Shown: one piece after another, positions 1 to 5,405 of the stretch
Numbering within the stretch: the stretch's first letter is position 1
Layout: each line of letters opens with the position of its first letter
Assembly (NCBI GenBank): GCA_934717895.1
Contig: CAKUZO010000056.1
Location: 1 to 11,338, forward strand
Direction: 5' to 3'
DNA length: 11,338 bases
Source: an uncultured Candidatus Melainabacteria bacterium
Lineage (GTDB): Bacteria; Cyanobacteriota; Vampirovibrionia; Gastranaerophilales; Gastranaerophilaceae
Position numbers and translations under genes: made by a program
Notes under the pieces: generated by a model
What the model was told of the DNA's origin: nothing
The model's input: the letters and a program-made list of their open reading frames with translations, nothing else
Database searches by the model: none

Positions 1-68
1 TTAATAGTAGTTGCTTTTGCTAAGTCTTCCGTCGCATTTGCATATATTTTTTCTAGTTGTTCTTTCAT
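1..68 (-). CDS. N-terminus of a truncated gene, possibly phenylalanyl-tRNA synthetase alpha subunit
   Basis: Only the first 22 codons are inside the window; the rest lies beyond base 1. The ATG at 68-66 is preceded on the minus strand by AGAGG at a suitable distance, so a real start is likely. The visible peptide begins MKEQLEKIYANATEDLAKA and looks like an amphipathic helix. PheS proteins start with a similar helical arm (short acidic/basic coiled coil with LE..A...L..A spacing), which is the reason for the suggestion, but 22 residues cannot settle it. It lies downstream of the kdsA/hydrolase pair on the same strand, separated by about 100 bases of hairpin-rich spacer. Existence of a gene is fairly likely; the product name is a guess. 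Confidence 0.45.
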   Translation of the reverse strand, partial: MKEQLEKIYANATEDLAKATTI

Positions 69-90
69 TGGTTTAACCTCTTTTTACTTT

Positions 91-167
91 GAGGGTAGCC
101 CCTCACCTGAATTTGTAACACTCGCTCTAGCTTGTGTTCAATTTCTTCCTCTCCCTTAGGGGGGAGG
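91..167. repeat. Hairpin-rich spacer, probably a dispersed repeat element
   Basis: Three palindromes are packed into 77 bases between the hydrolase stop and the next gene: GAGGG (91-95) with CCCTC (100-104), AACAC (117-121) with GTGTT (134-138), and CCTCTCCC (148-155) with GGGGGAGG (160-167; one G-T pair, TTAG loop). It is G/C-richer than its surroundings, and no T-run follows the stems in either direction, so it is not a standard terminator. The build resembles short interspersed palindromic repeats. Only one copy is visible here, so repeat status is inferred. Confidence 0.45.
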
Positions 168-176
168 ATATTTATA

Positions 177-794
177 CTAAATTATTTCATTGTGCTGTTT
201 TTCGTAAGCTATTGTTGTCATTGGTCCGTGTCCCGGAAAAACTTTTGTGTTTTCATCAAGCTTAAACAAAACATCTTTTACGCTATGACAAATTTTCTCA
301 AAGCTTCCGCCGTACAAATCAGTTCTTCCGACACTTTGTCTAAATAAAGTATCGCCCGAAAATAAATTCTCGTCAACAAGATAGCAAACTCCGCCTTCTG
401 TGTGTCCTGCGGTTTGAATAACTTTGATTTTTAAATCTCCAACTTCAATTACATCGCCATCTTTTACGAATTTTTCATAAGTCGGCGGAACACTGTCCGG
501 AACTCCAAAGAGTCTTGTAAAATCATTGATTTTGTCAGAAATTGCGATATCTTCTTTACAAATTACAGCTGGTGCATTCAATGTTTTTTTTAAAGAATTT
601 AATCCCATAATGTGATCAAAGTGCCCATGTGTAATAAGAATATATTTAACTTTTGCACCAAGTTCATCGACTGTTTTTTTTAGTTCCGGAATATCGGCCG
701 GAGCGTCAATAACAACTGCTTCACGAGTATTTTCGTCAACGACAAGATACATATTATTTTCGATTAAGCCGGCTACAAATTGTTTTATTATCAT
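177..794 (-). CDS. Metallo-beta-lactamase-fold hydrolase, glyoxalase II-like (GloB2/YcbL type)
   Basis: A 205-residue cytosolic protein of about the length usual for short glyoxalase II-like hydrolases. The metal-binding set is complete: THGHFDH gives H56, H58, D60 and H61, followed by H131 (GHTEGG), D148 (SGDTLF) and H189 (PGHG). Family knowledge suggests a binuclear zinc/iron enzyme that hydrolyses a thioester such as S-lactoylglutathione or a related small-thiol adduct; the true substrate cannot be read from sequence. There is no signal peptide and no second domain. Its ATG overlaps the TAA of kdsA by one base (TAATG), and GGTGAG inside the last kdsA codons serves as ribosome binding site, so the two are very probably co-transcribed and translationally coupled. 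Function in detail is uncertain; family is secure. Confidence 0.92.
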   Translation of the reverse strand: MIIKQFVAGLIENNMYLVVDENTREAVVIDAPADIPELKKTVDELGAKVKYILITHGHFDHIMGLNSLKKTLNAPAVICKEDIAISDKINDFTRLFGVPDSVPPTYEKFVKDGDVIEVGDLKIKVIQTAGHTEGGVCYLVDENLFSGDTLFRQSVGRTDLYGGSFEKICHSVKDVLFKLDENTKVFPGHGPMTTIAYEKQHNEII

Positions 795-1615
795 TATTTT
801 CTCACCAACTCAAAAATTTCTTTACAAATCTTGAATACTTCTTCTGCCTTGTCTAAGAAAAGCATATTTGGTCCATCGCATTTAGCACATTCAGGATTTG
901 GGTGAACTTCAAAGAACAGAGCGTTTGCACCCGCCGCCATGGCAGCTTTGGCAAGAGTCGGGACAAATCTTCTGTCGCCACCTGATGAAGTTCCGTTTGC
1001 TCCCGGTAGTTGAACACTGTGAGTCGCATCAAATACGACAGGATAGCCAAACTGTTGCATAATCGGAATTCCTCTGAAATCAACAACTAAATTATTGTAG
1101 CCAAAAGAGCTTCCTCTGTCTGTCAATAAAATTTGGTTACTTCCGGCTTCTTCAACTTTTTTTACCAATGTTCCCATTTGTTCCGGTGCAAGAAATTGTC
1201 CTTTTTTAATATTTACAATTTTCCCAGTTTTAGCTGCTGCAACAAGCAAGTCCGTTTGTCTGCACAAAAAAGCCGGAATTTGCAAAATATCAGCGACTTC
1301 GCTAACAGGTTCAGCTTGATCAGGAGTGTGAATATCGGTTACAATCGGTAGATCATATTTGTCTTTGACGTTTTGTAACATTTCAAGACCTTTTTCAAGC
1401 CCAGGTCCTCTATAAGAATAAATCGATGATCTGTTTGCTTTGTCAAATGACGATTTAAAAATATAGTTGATACCTAATTTTTGTGTAATCTCTTTTAAGC
1501 CTTTTGCTGTTTCGTCAAGAATTTCTTGGCTTTCAGCGGCACAAGGTCCGGCGATAATAGTTAATTTGTCGCCTCCGATTTCAAAATCTTTTAATTTAAT
1601 TCTCTTCATATCCAT
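794..1615 (-). CDS. kdsA: 3-deoxy-8-phosphooctulonate (KDO-8-P) synthase
   Basis: Condenses phosphoenolpyruvate with arabinose-5-phosphate to KDO-8-phosphate, the first committed step to the inner-core sugar of lipopolysaccharide; cytosolic. From the ATG at 1615 the protein has 273 residues, normal for the family. Visible signatures are IIAGPCAAES near residue 21, KSSFDKANRSS near 54, TDIHTP near 94, DATHSVQLPG near 196 and FFEVHPNP near 235 followed by CDGPN. Cys25, His199, Glu236 and Asp247 match the metal ligands of the metal-dependent class; the metal-independent class has Asn in place of this Cys. The open frame extends to a TTG at 1702, but those 29 residues are not family-like. A second ATG at 1609 is also possible. 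It is first of a two-gene unit with the glyoxalase-like hydrolase. A consensus promoter ends only 7 bases before this ATG. Confidence 0.95.
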   Translation of the reverse strand: MDMKRIKLKDFEIGGDKLTIIAGPCAAESQEILDETAKGLKEITQKLGINYIFKSSFDKANRSSIYSYRGPGLEKGLEMLQNVKDKYDLPIVTDIHTPDQAEPVSEVADILQIPAFLCRQTDLLVAAAKTGKIVNIKKGQFLAPEQMGTLVKKVEEAGSNQILLTDRGSSFGYNNLVVDFRGIPIMQQFGYPVVFDATHSVQLPGANGTSSGGDRRFVPTLAKAAMAAGANALFFEVHPNPECAKCDGPNMLFLDKAEEVFKICKEIFELVRK

Positions 1616-1651
1616 ACTTTGAATTATATTAAAAATATAACTTAAATACAA
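1616..1651 (-). promoter_or_regulatory. Sigma-70-type promoter of kdsA, probably giving a leaderless mRNA
   Basis: On the minus strand TTGTAT (1651-1646) and TATAAT (1628-1623) are separated by exactly 17 bases. The -10 box ends 7 bases before the ATG at 1615, so initiation at the usual distance would fall on or next to the start codon. No Shine-Dalgarno-like sequence precedes either ATG (1615 or 1609), which fits leaderless translation. This is inference from spacing only. Confidence 0.6.
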
Positions 1652-1752
1652 GCGTTTAATTTCCACATATAAACGGTATAACCTGTCTAATATAATTACC
1701 AAAACAATAAAAGCAATAATTTTCTACTTGTTTAAGTAAATATTTTTATACT

Positions 1753-1859
1753 TAAATAAAAAAAGACGAGTTCTGATTAAGAACTGTTTCCCTAAAAACA
1801 GGTAAAATAAAAAGTCAGTTTTAGGTTTTAATTCTTGATTATCTCGTCTTTTTTATTTA
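1753..1859. terminator. Long structured palindrome, likely bidirectional terminator
   Basis: An outer stem pairs 1753-1770 with 1843-1859: AAAAAAGACGAG against CTCGTCTTTTTT is 12 uninterrupted pairs, with about five further A/T pairs past one bulged A. The 72 enclosed bases form smaller hairpins, TTCT/AGAA (1771-1774 with 1780-1783) and CTGTTT/AAACAG (1784-1789 with 1796-1801), with an alternative pairing CCTAAAA (1791-1797) to TTTTAGG (1819-1825). T-runs end both strands, so it could stop transcription from either side. It starts about 16 bases after the stop of the 137-residue gene. A terminator usually needs only one short stem, so a small structured RNA is an alternative. Confidence 0.55.
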
Positions 1860-1875
1860 TTTTCTTGCTTAATTT

Positions 1876-2289
1876 TTATTCTTCTGCAACAAGTTTGTTG
1901 AACGTACGCATAATTCTAGGCCAAATTGTTCTAGGTTTTACATGCCCTGATTCGACAGCGCCCCAACTTGCCAATGATATTCTATCTCTGAGAGTTTGAG
2001 GATAGTTCTGTTCTAATGCATTTACAAACTTTTTAAATGCTGCTCTTGTATTAGGCTTCTTAGCGGCCCTTTTTCCTACTTCCATTATATAATCATTGTG
2101 CGAATCAATCCCAACGGTTCTTGCTTGTGACAACATTGATGTTAAAGCAGCACCTTGTGCATTTGATTTATTAGCCATTGTTAAAAAATCTCCAACAGCT
2201 CTATCTGCGTGGTTTGAACCTTTCTTAACAGCTAGTGCCATCATTTTTGCGCTATAATCAAGACCATTAAATCTCATCATACATTTCAT
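1876..2289 (-). CDS. Conserved-looking small basic protein of unknown function
   Basis: I do not recognise this 137-residue protein. It starts at the ATG at 2289, preceded by AAGGAA about 8 bases upstream; two more Met codons follow at residues 4 and 5. It has no signal peptide or membrane segment, is rich in Lys, Arg and Ala, and appears mostly helical. Noticeable parts are an N-terminal MRFNGLDYSAKMMALAVKKG, a Lys/Arg patch near residues 72-88, and an aromatic, proline-containing C-terminus (SWGAVESGHVKPRTIWPRI near residues 108-126). Base composition and start signals match its neighbours, so it is probably a genuine gene. It follows the secreted-protein gene on the same strand after a 93-base gap and is closed off by the long palindrome at 1753-1859. 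Confidence 0.75.
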   Translation of the reverse strand: MKCMMRFNGLDYSAKMMALAVKKGSNHADRAVGDFLTMANKSNAQGAALTSMLSQARTVGIDSHNDYIMEVGKRAAKKPNTRAAFKKFVNALEQNYPQTLRDRISLASWGAVESGHVKPRTIWPRIMRTFNKLVAEE

Positions 2290-2382
2290 GTTTATATTTC
2301 CTTTCTTATTTTTTTTCTATGGGGTATAAAAACTGTAAATCTATAATTTTTCTATTATGTAAATAAATATTAACAATGCCGT

Positions 2383-3288
2383 TTATTGCAAATAAACATC
2401 TTCTAAAAGCTTAATTTCAAATTCTGAACCGGCAGGGATAGAAATTCTTCCTCCCTTAGCCCAAATCGCAAAAATCGGCGAGCCAACTAGGTTTATGGCA
2501 TAAACAGCCATGCCGGCAATTGTTGGAATAGGCGATATTATTATTCCAACAGGGTTATCTGCAAGTTTAGCAGAAGTCCTGCGTGTTTTTTTGTAGAAGT
2601 TCTCACCTTTATCGACTTGCCTTGAAACACCTTTTATATAGCCACGTTTCCCTTTGATATTATTAAAGAAAACTTTTTTAAAATTAGCTTTCGTAATTTT
2701 CGCATGAATACTTTTTGTAGAACCGTTAACAACCATTCCATCAACTAACAATACAATAAGCCCGCCATTTCCACTATACTGAGGCAAGTGAGAATTTTCG
2801 ACAACTCCGTTAAATCTTGTGCCTTCATTTATGGTTATATATCGTTGTGTAACCGGTTTTATTGAAGTAAATGAAACTCTTGTGCCTTCTCTTTGATAAT
2901 CTGAAATTACACAATTAGATCGAACTCTAAACTTCGTCCCCTTTTTTATTCTAATTGCAGTCGATTTATCATATTTATAATCATTTTCCATTTTTTTAAT
3001 TACTAATTGAGGTTTTGCCGGCTGAGAAATCGGCTGAGTTTTAGGCACTGACGGTGTAGAACCGGTTTTATTTCCGGTAGTATTTGTTGTTTTAGAAGTC
3101 GATGATTGAAATTGATTAGGAGAAGTTCTCGGAAGAGCAGGCAAATTCTGTTCCAACGCTGATGGATTATAATTTCGACGGATTTCTTCATCAATAGATG
3201 TATCTAGTTCAAATGCAAAACAACAAGAAGCGAAAAGTATCATCGTTATAAATAATGATAAAAACTTTTTCACAATTCTACTTTCCAC
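2383..3288 (-). CDS. Secreted or lipid-anchored protein with Ser/Thr/Pro linker and beta-rich C-terminal region; function unknown
   Basis: A 301-residue exported protein. Residues 6-25 form a signal peptide (VKKFLSLFITMILFASC then CFA). The Cys pair after FAS could be a poor lipobox, or cleavage may follow CFA, so anchoring is open. Residues 45-95 are a Ser/Thr/Asn/Pro-rich linker. The rest (about 100-301) looks beta-rich, with repeated strand-turn phrases: KKGTKFRVRS, NEGTRFNGVV, SGNGGLIVLLVDGMVVNG and a terminal RISIPAGSEFEIKLLEDV. The 'IPAGS' and 'GTRF.G.V' phrasing recalls VirB10/TrbI-like barrels, but key family features are not evident and I do not assign it. The start is GTG at 3288, with AAGG 6 bases upstream; a GTG at 3273 would also retain the signal peptide. 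It follows the GltA-like gene after 29 bases, so co-transcription is likely. Confidence 0.8.
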   Translation of the reverse strand: MESRIVKKFLSLFITMILFASCCFAFELDTSIDEEIRRNYNPSALEQNLPALPRTSPNQFQSSTSKTTNTTGNKTGSTPSVPKTQPISQPAKPQLVIKKMENDYKYDKSTAIRIKKGTKFRVRSNCVISDYQREGTRVSFTSIKPVTQRYITINEGTRFNGVVENSHLPQYSGNGGLIVLLVDGMVVNGSTKSIHAKITKANFKKVFFNNIKGKRGYIKGVSRQVDKGENFYKKTRRTSAKLADNPVGIIISPIPTIAGMAVYAINLVGSPIFAIWAKGGRISIPAGSEFEIKLLEDVYLQ

Positions 3289-3317
3289 TTCTTACCTTCC
3301 ATAATTTCACTATTCAA

Positions 3318-4697
3318 CTATTTCAACAAGTCATTAATTGCCTTAGCAGCCTTTTTACCGGCTCCCATTGCGTTAATAGCATTAGACTCGCCAACCGGAG
3401 CAACATCTCCGCCCGCATAAACTGTCGGAATGTTGGTACATCTTGTTTCTCCGTCAACCACGATATAACCGCGTTTATCAGTTATAATCTCCAAGCCTTC
3501 CGCTTCTGCTGAACGTTGGATAATTGGGTTTGGACCTGTTCCAAGAGCAACAATTACTGTATCTAAGTCCATAATTTCAGTTTTTCCGGTAGAAACAGGA
3601 CGGCGTCTGCCTGATTCATCAGGTTCGCCAAGTTCCATAACCTCTAATTCTACACCTTTTACATAGCCGTCTTCCCCTAATATTTCTTTTGGAGAATACA
3701 AGAATTTAAACACAACACCTTCTTCTTTTGCGTGTCTAATTTCTTCCAAACGAGCCGGAAGCTCTTTTTCTGTACGACGATAAATGATATAAACTTCTTC
3801 AAATCCAACTCTGACAGCAGTTCTAGCAGCGTCCATTGCAACATTTCCACCGCCGAAAATAGCTGCTTTTTTACCTACTCTCAAAGGTGTCACGCTATCA
3901 GGCTGTCCTGCGTGCATCAAATTTACACGAGTCAAAAATTCATTTGCAGAGAAAACACCGTTTAAATTTTCGCCAGCAACGTGTAACATTTTCGGCAAAC
4001 CTGCACCTGAGCAGATAAAAATCGCATCAAACCCATCTTCTTTCAATTGTTCAAGAGTAATTGATTTTCCAACAACAACGTTTTTGTGAAAAATAACTCC
4101 CATTTTTTCAAGATTGTTAATTTCTTTGTCAAGAATTGTACGAGGAAGTCTGAAAGGCGGAATTCCGTAACGCAAAACGCCACCAAGTTCATGCAACGCT
4201 TCAAAAACTTCGACATCATGACCGGCTTTTCTCAAATCGCAAGCAGCAGTCATGCCGGCACAACCGGAGCCGATTACTGCAACTTTTTTCCCTGACGGCT
4301 TGATTTCCGGAAGCTCCGCATTTGTATTGTCGCCAACATATCTTTCTAATGCACCGATTGCAACTGCTTCGCCCTTAATTCCAAGAATACATTGACCTTC
4401 ACACTGCCTTTCTTGCGGACAAACGCGACCGCAAACCGACGGTAACATACTTGTTTGGCGAATAATTTCGCCAGCTTTTTCCAAATTGTCATCTTTTATA
4501 GCCTGAATGAAATCAGGGATTTGGATATTTACAGGGCACCCCTGTACGCATCTTGGATTTTTGCAATGTAAGCATCTAGATGCTTCTAATTTCACCTGTT
4601 CCGGCGTCAAATTGCTTTCAACCGGTTCAAAATTATGACGTCTTTGGTTTTTATCTTGTTCTTTAACATGTTGTCTTTCAATCTTGTTCATATTCAT
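3318..4697 (-). CDS. gltA: NADPH-dependent glutamate synthase small-subunit-like FAD/NAD(P)H oxidoreductase (GltA type)
   Basis: A 459-residue protein matching the GltA/GltD small-subunit family. The N-terminal region carries two Cys groups for 4Fe-4S clusters: C42, C45, C50, C54 (CLHCKNPRCVQGC) and C89, C93, C99, C103. An FAD-binding GSGCAG loop lies at 143-148, an NADPH-binding GGGNVA loop at 282-287, and the second FAD motif AGGDVAPVG at 428-436. The family passes electrons from NADPH through FAD and FeS centres to a partner: the glutamate synthase large subunit, or in related proteins (NfnB/SudB) a ferredoxin-NADP reductase subunit. No partner gene is in this window, so which complex it serves is not decided. 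ATGs at 4697 and 4691 are both possible behind AGAGGGAGA; the downstream one has the more usual spacing. It probably leads a unit with the secreted protein. Confidence 0.9.
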   Translation of the reverse strand: MNMNKIERQHVKEQDKNQRRHNFEPVESNLTPEQVKLEASRCLHCKNPRCVQGCPVNIQIPDFIQAIKDDNLEKAGEIIRQTSMLPSVCGRVCPQERQCEGQCILGIKGEAVAIGALERYVGDNTNAELPEIKPSGKKVAVIGSGCAGMTAACDLRKAGHDVEVFEALHELGGVLRYGIPPFRLPRTILDKEINNLEKMGVIFHKNVVVGKSITLEQLKEDGFDAIFICSGAGLPKMLHVAGENLNGVFSANEFLTRVNLMHAGQPDSVTPLRVGKKAAIFGGGNVAMDAARTAVRVGFEEVYIIYRRTEKELPARLEEIRHAKEEGVVFKFLYSPKEILGEDGYVKGVELEVMELGEPDESGRRRPVSTGKTEIMDLDTVIVALGTGPNPIIQRSAEAEGLEIITDKRGYIVVDGETRCTNIPTVYAGGDVAPVGESNAINAMGAGKKAAKAINDLLK

Positions 4698-4714
4698 TCT
4701 CCCTCTTTAACTAC

Positions 4715-4743
4715 ATTTTACTAAAAATAGAAATTATGTACAA
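4715..4743 (-). promoter_or_regulatory. Probable promoter of the GltA-like gene
   Basis: On the minus strand TTGTAC (4743-4738) and TAAAAT (4720-4715) are 17 bases apart. The predicted start near 4708 leaves a leader of about ten bases consisting almost entirely of the ribosome binding site AGAGGGAGA. The -35 box is weak (TTG only), the -10 good. Confidence 0.5.
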
Positions 4744-4772
4744 GTTTTTAAAATATGTTCAAAATTATTTCG

Positions 4773-4804
4773 CTTAGCTGCTTCACTTCCTGGCTGCTTA
4801 GCTG
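4773..4804. repeat. Degenerate octamer array O1
   Basis: Four consecutive 8-base units, CTTAGCTG, CTTCACTT, CCTGGCTG, CTTAGCTG; the first and last are identical. Its reverse complement matches 5248-5279 at 27 of 32 positions, so the two arrays are inverted copies of one family. It runs directly into the interspersed repeat at 4801-4833. Confidence 0.7.
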
Positions 4805-4833
4805 GATTCTTTCGCTATTCGCTCAGAATGACG
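4801..4833 (-). repeat. Interspersed repeat, copy 1 (minus orientation)
   Basis: Read on the minus strand it begins CGTCATTCTGAGCGA and ends GCGAAAGAATCCAGC. It matches the plus-strand copy at 5337-5368 except for one substitution and one extra base. The pattern 'GTCATTCTGAGCG...GCGAAAGAATCC' resembles dispersed palindromic-type repeats found in several bacterial lineages. Confidence 0.75.
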
Positions 4834-4876
4834 TGAATTGCGACTATGCACGAAAAATATTTGTAACGAAACTGTC

Positions 4877-4918
4877 ACTCCGGACTCCGATCCGGAGTCT
4901 ATTAGTTGCAGTAATAGA
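4877..4918. repeat. Two adjacent small palindromes
   Basis: ACTCCGG (4877-4883) pairs with CCGGAGT (4892-4898), with an alternative GACTCCG/CGGAGTC register. It is followed at once by TCTATTA (4898-4904) pairing with TAATAGA (4912-4918). The first has the 'GTCACTCCGGACT...CCGGAGTC' look of dispersed palindromic repeats. No gene overlaps them. Confidence 0.55.
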
Positions 4919-4933
4919 TTTAGTTAATATTAG

Positions 4934-4995
4934 ATTCTGAATAGCAAGAAAAATTAATGCTCGTTACTAGCATTATTTTTCTAAGCTTTCAGAAT
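4934..4995. repeat. 62-base nearly perfect palindrome (MITE-like or terminator-like)
   Basis: ATTCTGAA plus AGC (4934-4945, one bulged T) pairs with GCT plus TTCAGAAT (4985-4995). Then GAAAAA pairs with TTTTTC, and TAATGCT (4955-4961) with AGCATTA (4969-4975) around a 7-base loop. Its right edge runs into GACG, giving TTCAGAATGACG, the same end as the interspersed repeat at 4801-4833. No gene ends next to it, so a palindromic repeat is more likely than a gene terminator, although the inner stem followed by five T could stop transcription. Confidence 0.65.
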
Positions 4996-5025
4996 GACGA
5001 CAGATGGCAACTATTCCCGATACGA

Positions 5026-5057
5026 ACTTAACGCCTTAACGTCCTATCGCTCTATCG
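5026..5057. repeat. Degenerate octamer array O2
   Basis: Four 8-base units each ending in CG: ACTTAACG, CCTTAACG, TCCTATCG, CTCTATCG, followed by TCTTTTTT. Units pair up two and two (TTAACG, TATCG), so it looks like a tandem array that has diverged. Confidence 0.6.
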
Positions 5058-5100
5058 TCTTTTTTATGTAACCTCATATTAATTTTCTATAAAATAAGTC

Positions 5101-5129
5101 TAGACAAATCCCAAAAATAGGGTTATAAT
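5101..5129 (+). promoter_or_regulatory. Sigma-70-type promoter ahead of the prepilin region
   Basis: TAGACA (5101-5106) and a perfect TATAAT (5124-5129) are separated by exactly 17 bases, the best promoter in the window. The predicted start is near 5136. The spacer contains a small CCC...GGG inverted repeat. The first ATG downstream is 5167, not the prepilin start at 5406, so the transcript would carry about 270 bases before the likely pilin start. Confidence 0.7.
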
Positions 5130-5166
5130 AACATATGTACACAAAAAAAGAAAGTGAGTTTTGGTT

Positions 5167-5217
5167 ATGAAAAATTTATTAAGAAGAGCTTTCGGGGGGG
5201 GGGCAATCGCAGCCTAG
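5167..5217 (+). pseudogene. Remnant 5' end of a prepilin gene, interrupted at a ten-G run
   Basis: Behind the promoter an ATG at 5167 opens a 16-codon frame, MKNLLRRAFGGGAIAA, ending at TAG 5215. The first nine residues look like a normal prepilin leader: short, basic, then A-F, where other prepilins continue TLAEV. The frame instead runs into ten G (5194-5203). Only a weak GTGAG-type ribosome binding site precedes it. With 11 or 8 G the frame would join that of the prepilin downstream without a stop. Reading it as the original start of the prepilin gene is inference; it could also be a leader peptide or chance. Confidence 0.4.
5194..5203 (+). repeat. Homopolymeric run of ten G
   Basis: Ten consecutive G in an otherwise AT-rich region, about 65 bases after a strong -10 box and within an open frame. 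Runs of this length are prone to slippage and are the usual basis of phase-variable genes in other bacteria. Whether the length varies here is not visible. Confidence 0.8.
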
Positions 5218-5242
5218 GACGTGATATAGTACGCAAAATCGA

Positions 5243-5278
5243 GTTAGCAGCTAAGCAGCTAGGAAGCGAGGCAGCTAG
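5243..5278. repeat. Degenerate octamer array O3
   Basis: Units GTTAGCAG, CTAAGCAG, CTAGGAAG, CGAGGCAG and a half unit CTAG. Inverted relative of O1 at 4773-4804 (27 of 32 positions over 5248-5279). Confidence 0.7.
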
Positions 5279-5282
5279 TTTT

Positions 5283-5309
5283 TTAGATGCGAAGATGCGA
5301 AGAGGCGAA
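5283..5309. repeat. Degenerate octamer array O4
   Basis: Units TTAGATGC, GAAGATGC, GAAGAGGC and a partial GAAG. The first 24 bases are the reverse complement of 5441-5464 with two mismatches, so O4 and O5 can pair across the prepilin ribosome binding site and start codon. Confidence 0.75.
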
Positions 5310-5336
5310 GTCTGTATCGGAATAGCTGCTATCAGT

Positions 5337-5368
5337 CGTCATTCTGAGCGACAGCGAAAGAATCCAGC
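5337..5368 (+). repeat. Interspersed repeat, copy 2 (plus orientation)
   Basis: Begins CGTCATTCTGAGCGA and ends GCGAAAGAATCCAGC. It is the inverted partner of 4801-4833, differing by one substitution and one base of length. It lies in the untranslated stretch before the prepilin ATG. Confidence 0.75.
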
Positions 5369-5405
5369 TTATTATTGTAATACAAGTAAATTGAAAGGAA
5401 TACAC

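Larger units (their letters stand above)
4698..5405. other. Gene-free repeat mosaic between the GltA-like and prepilin genes
   Basis: This 708-base stretch has no convincing complete gene. Reading left to right it holds the GltA-like promoter (4715-4743), octamer array O1, interspersed repeat copy 1, two small palindromes, the 62-base palindrome, array O2, a strong plus-strand promoter, the remnant prepilin start with ten G, arrays O3 and O4, interspersed repeat copy 2, and the ribosome binding site of the prepilin gene. Open frames crossing it translate repeat DNA. Confidence 0.7.

Noticed and set aside
1616..1702. Extending kdsA to the TTG at 1702, adding 29 residues
   Set aside because: The extra residues are not like any KDO-8-P synthase N-terminus and would cover the TTGTAT-17-TATAAT promoter; length from 1615 is already normal.
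3318..4697. NfnB or sulfide dehydrogenase subunit SudB instead of a GltA-type protein
   Set aside because: Not excluded on motifs, but the partner ferredoxin-NADP reductase subunit gene that would normally adjoin it is absent from both sides, so the broader GltA-type name is used.
4755..4940. Open frame of 61 codons on the plus strand
   Set aside because: It is a translation of octamer array O1, the interspersed repeat and palindromes, with no ribosome binding site or protein-like pattern.
5154..5405. Extending the prepilin to the GTG at 5154 or treating the upstream part as coding
   Set aside because: The added 84 residues are translations of octamer arrays, the G run and the interspersed repeat; the ATG at 5406 has a much better ribosome binding site.
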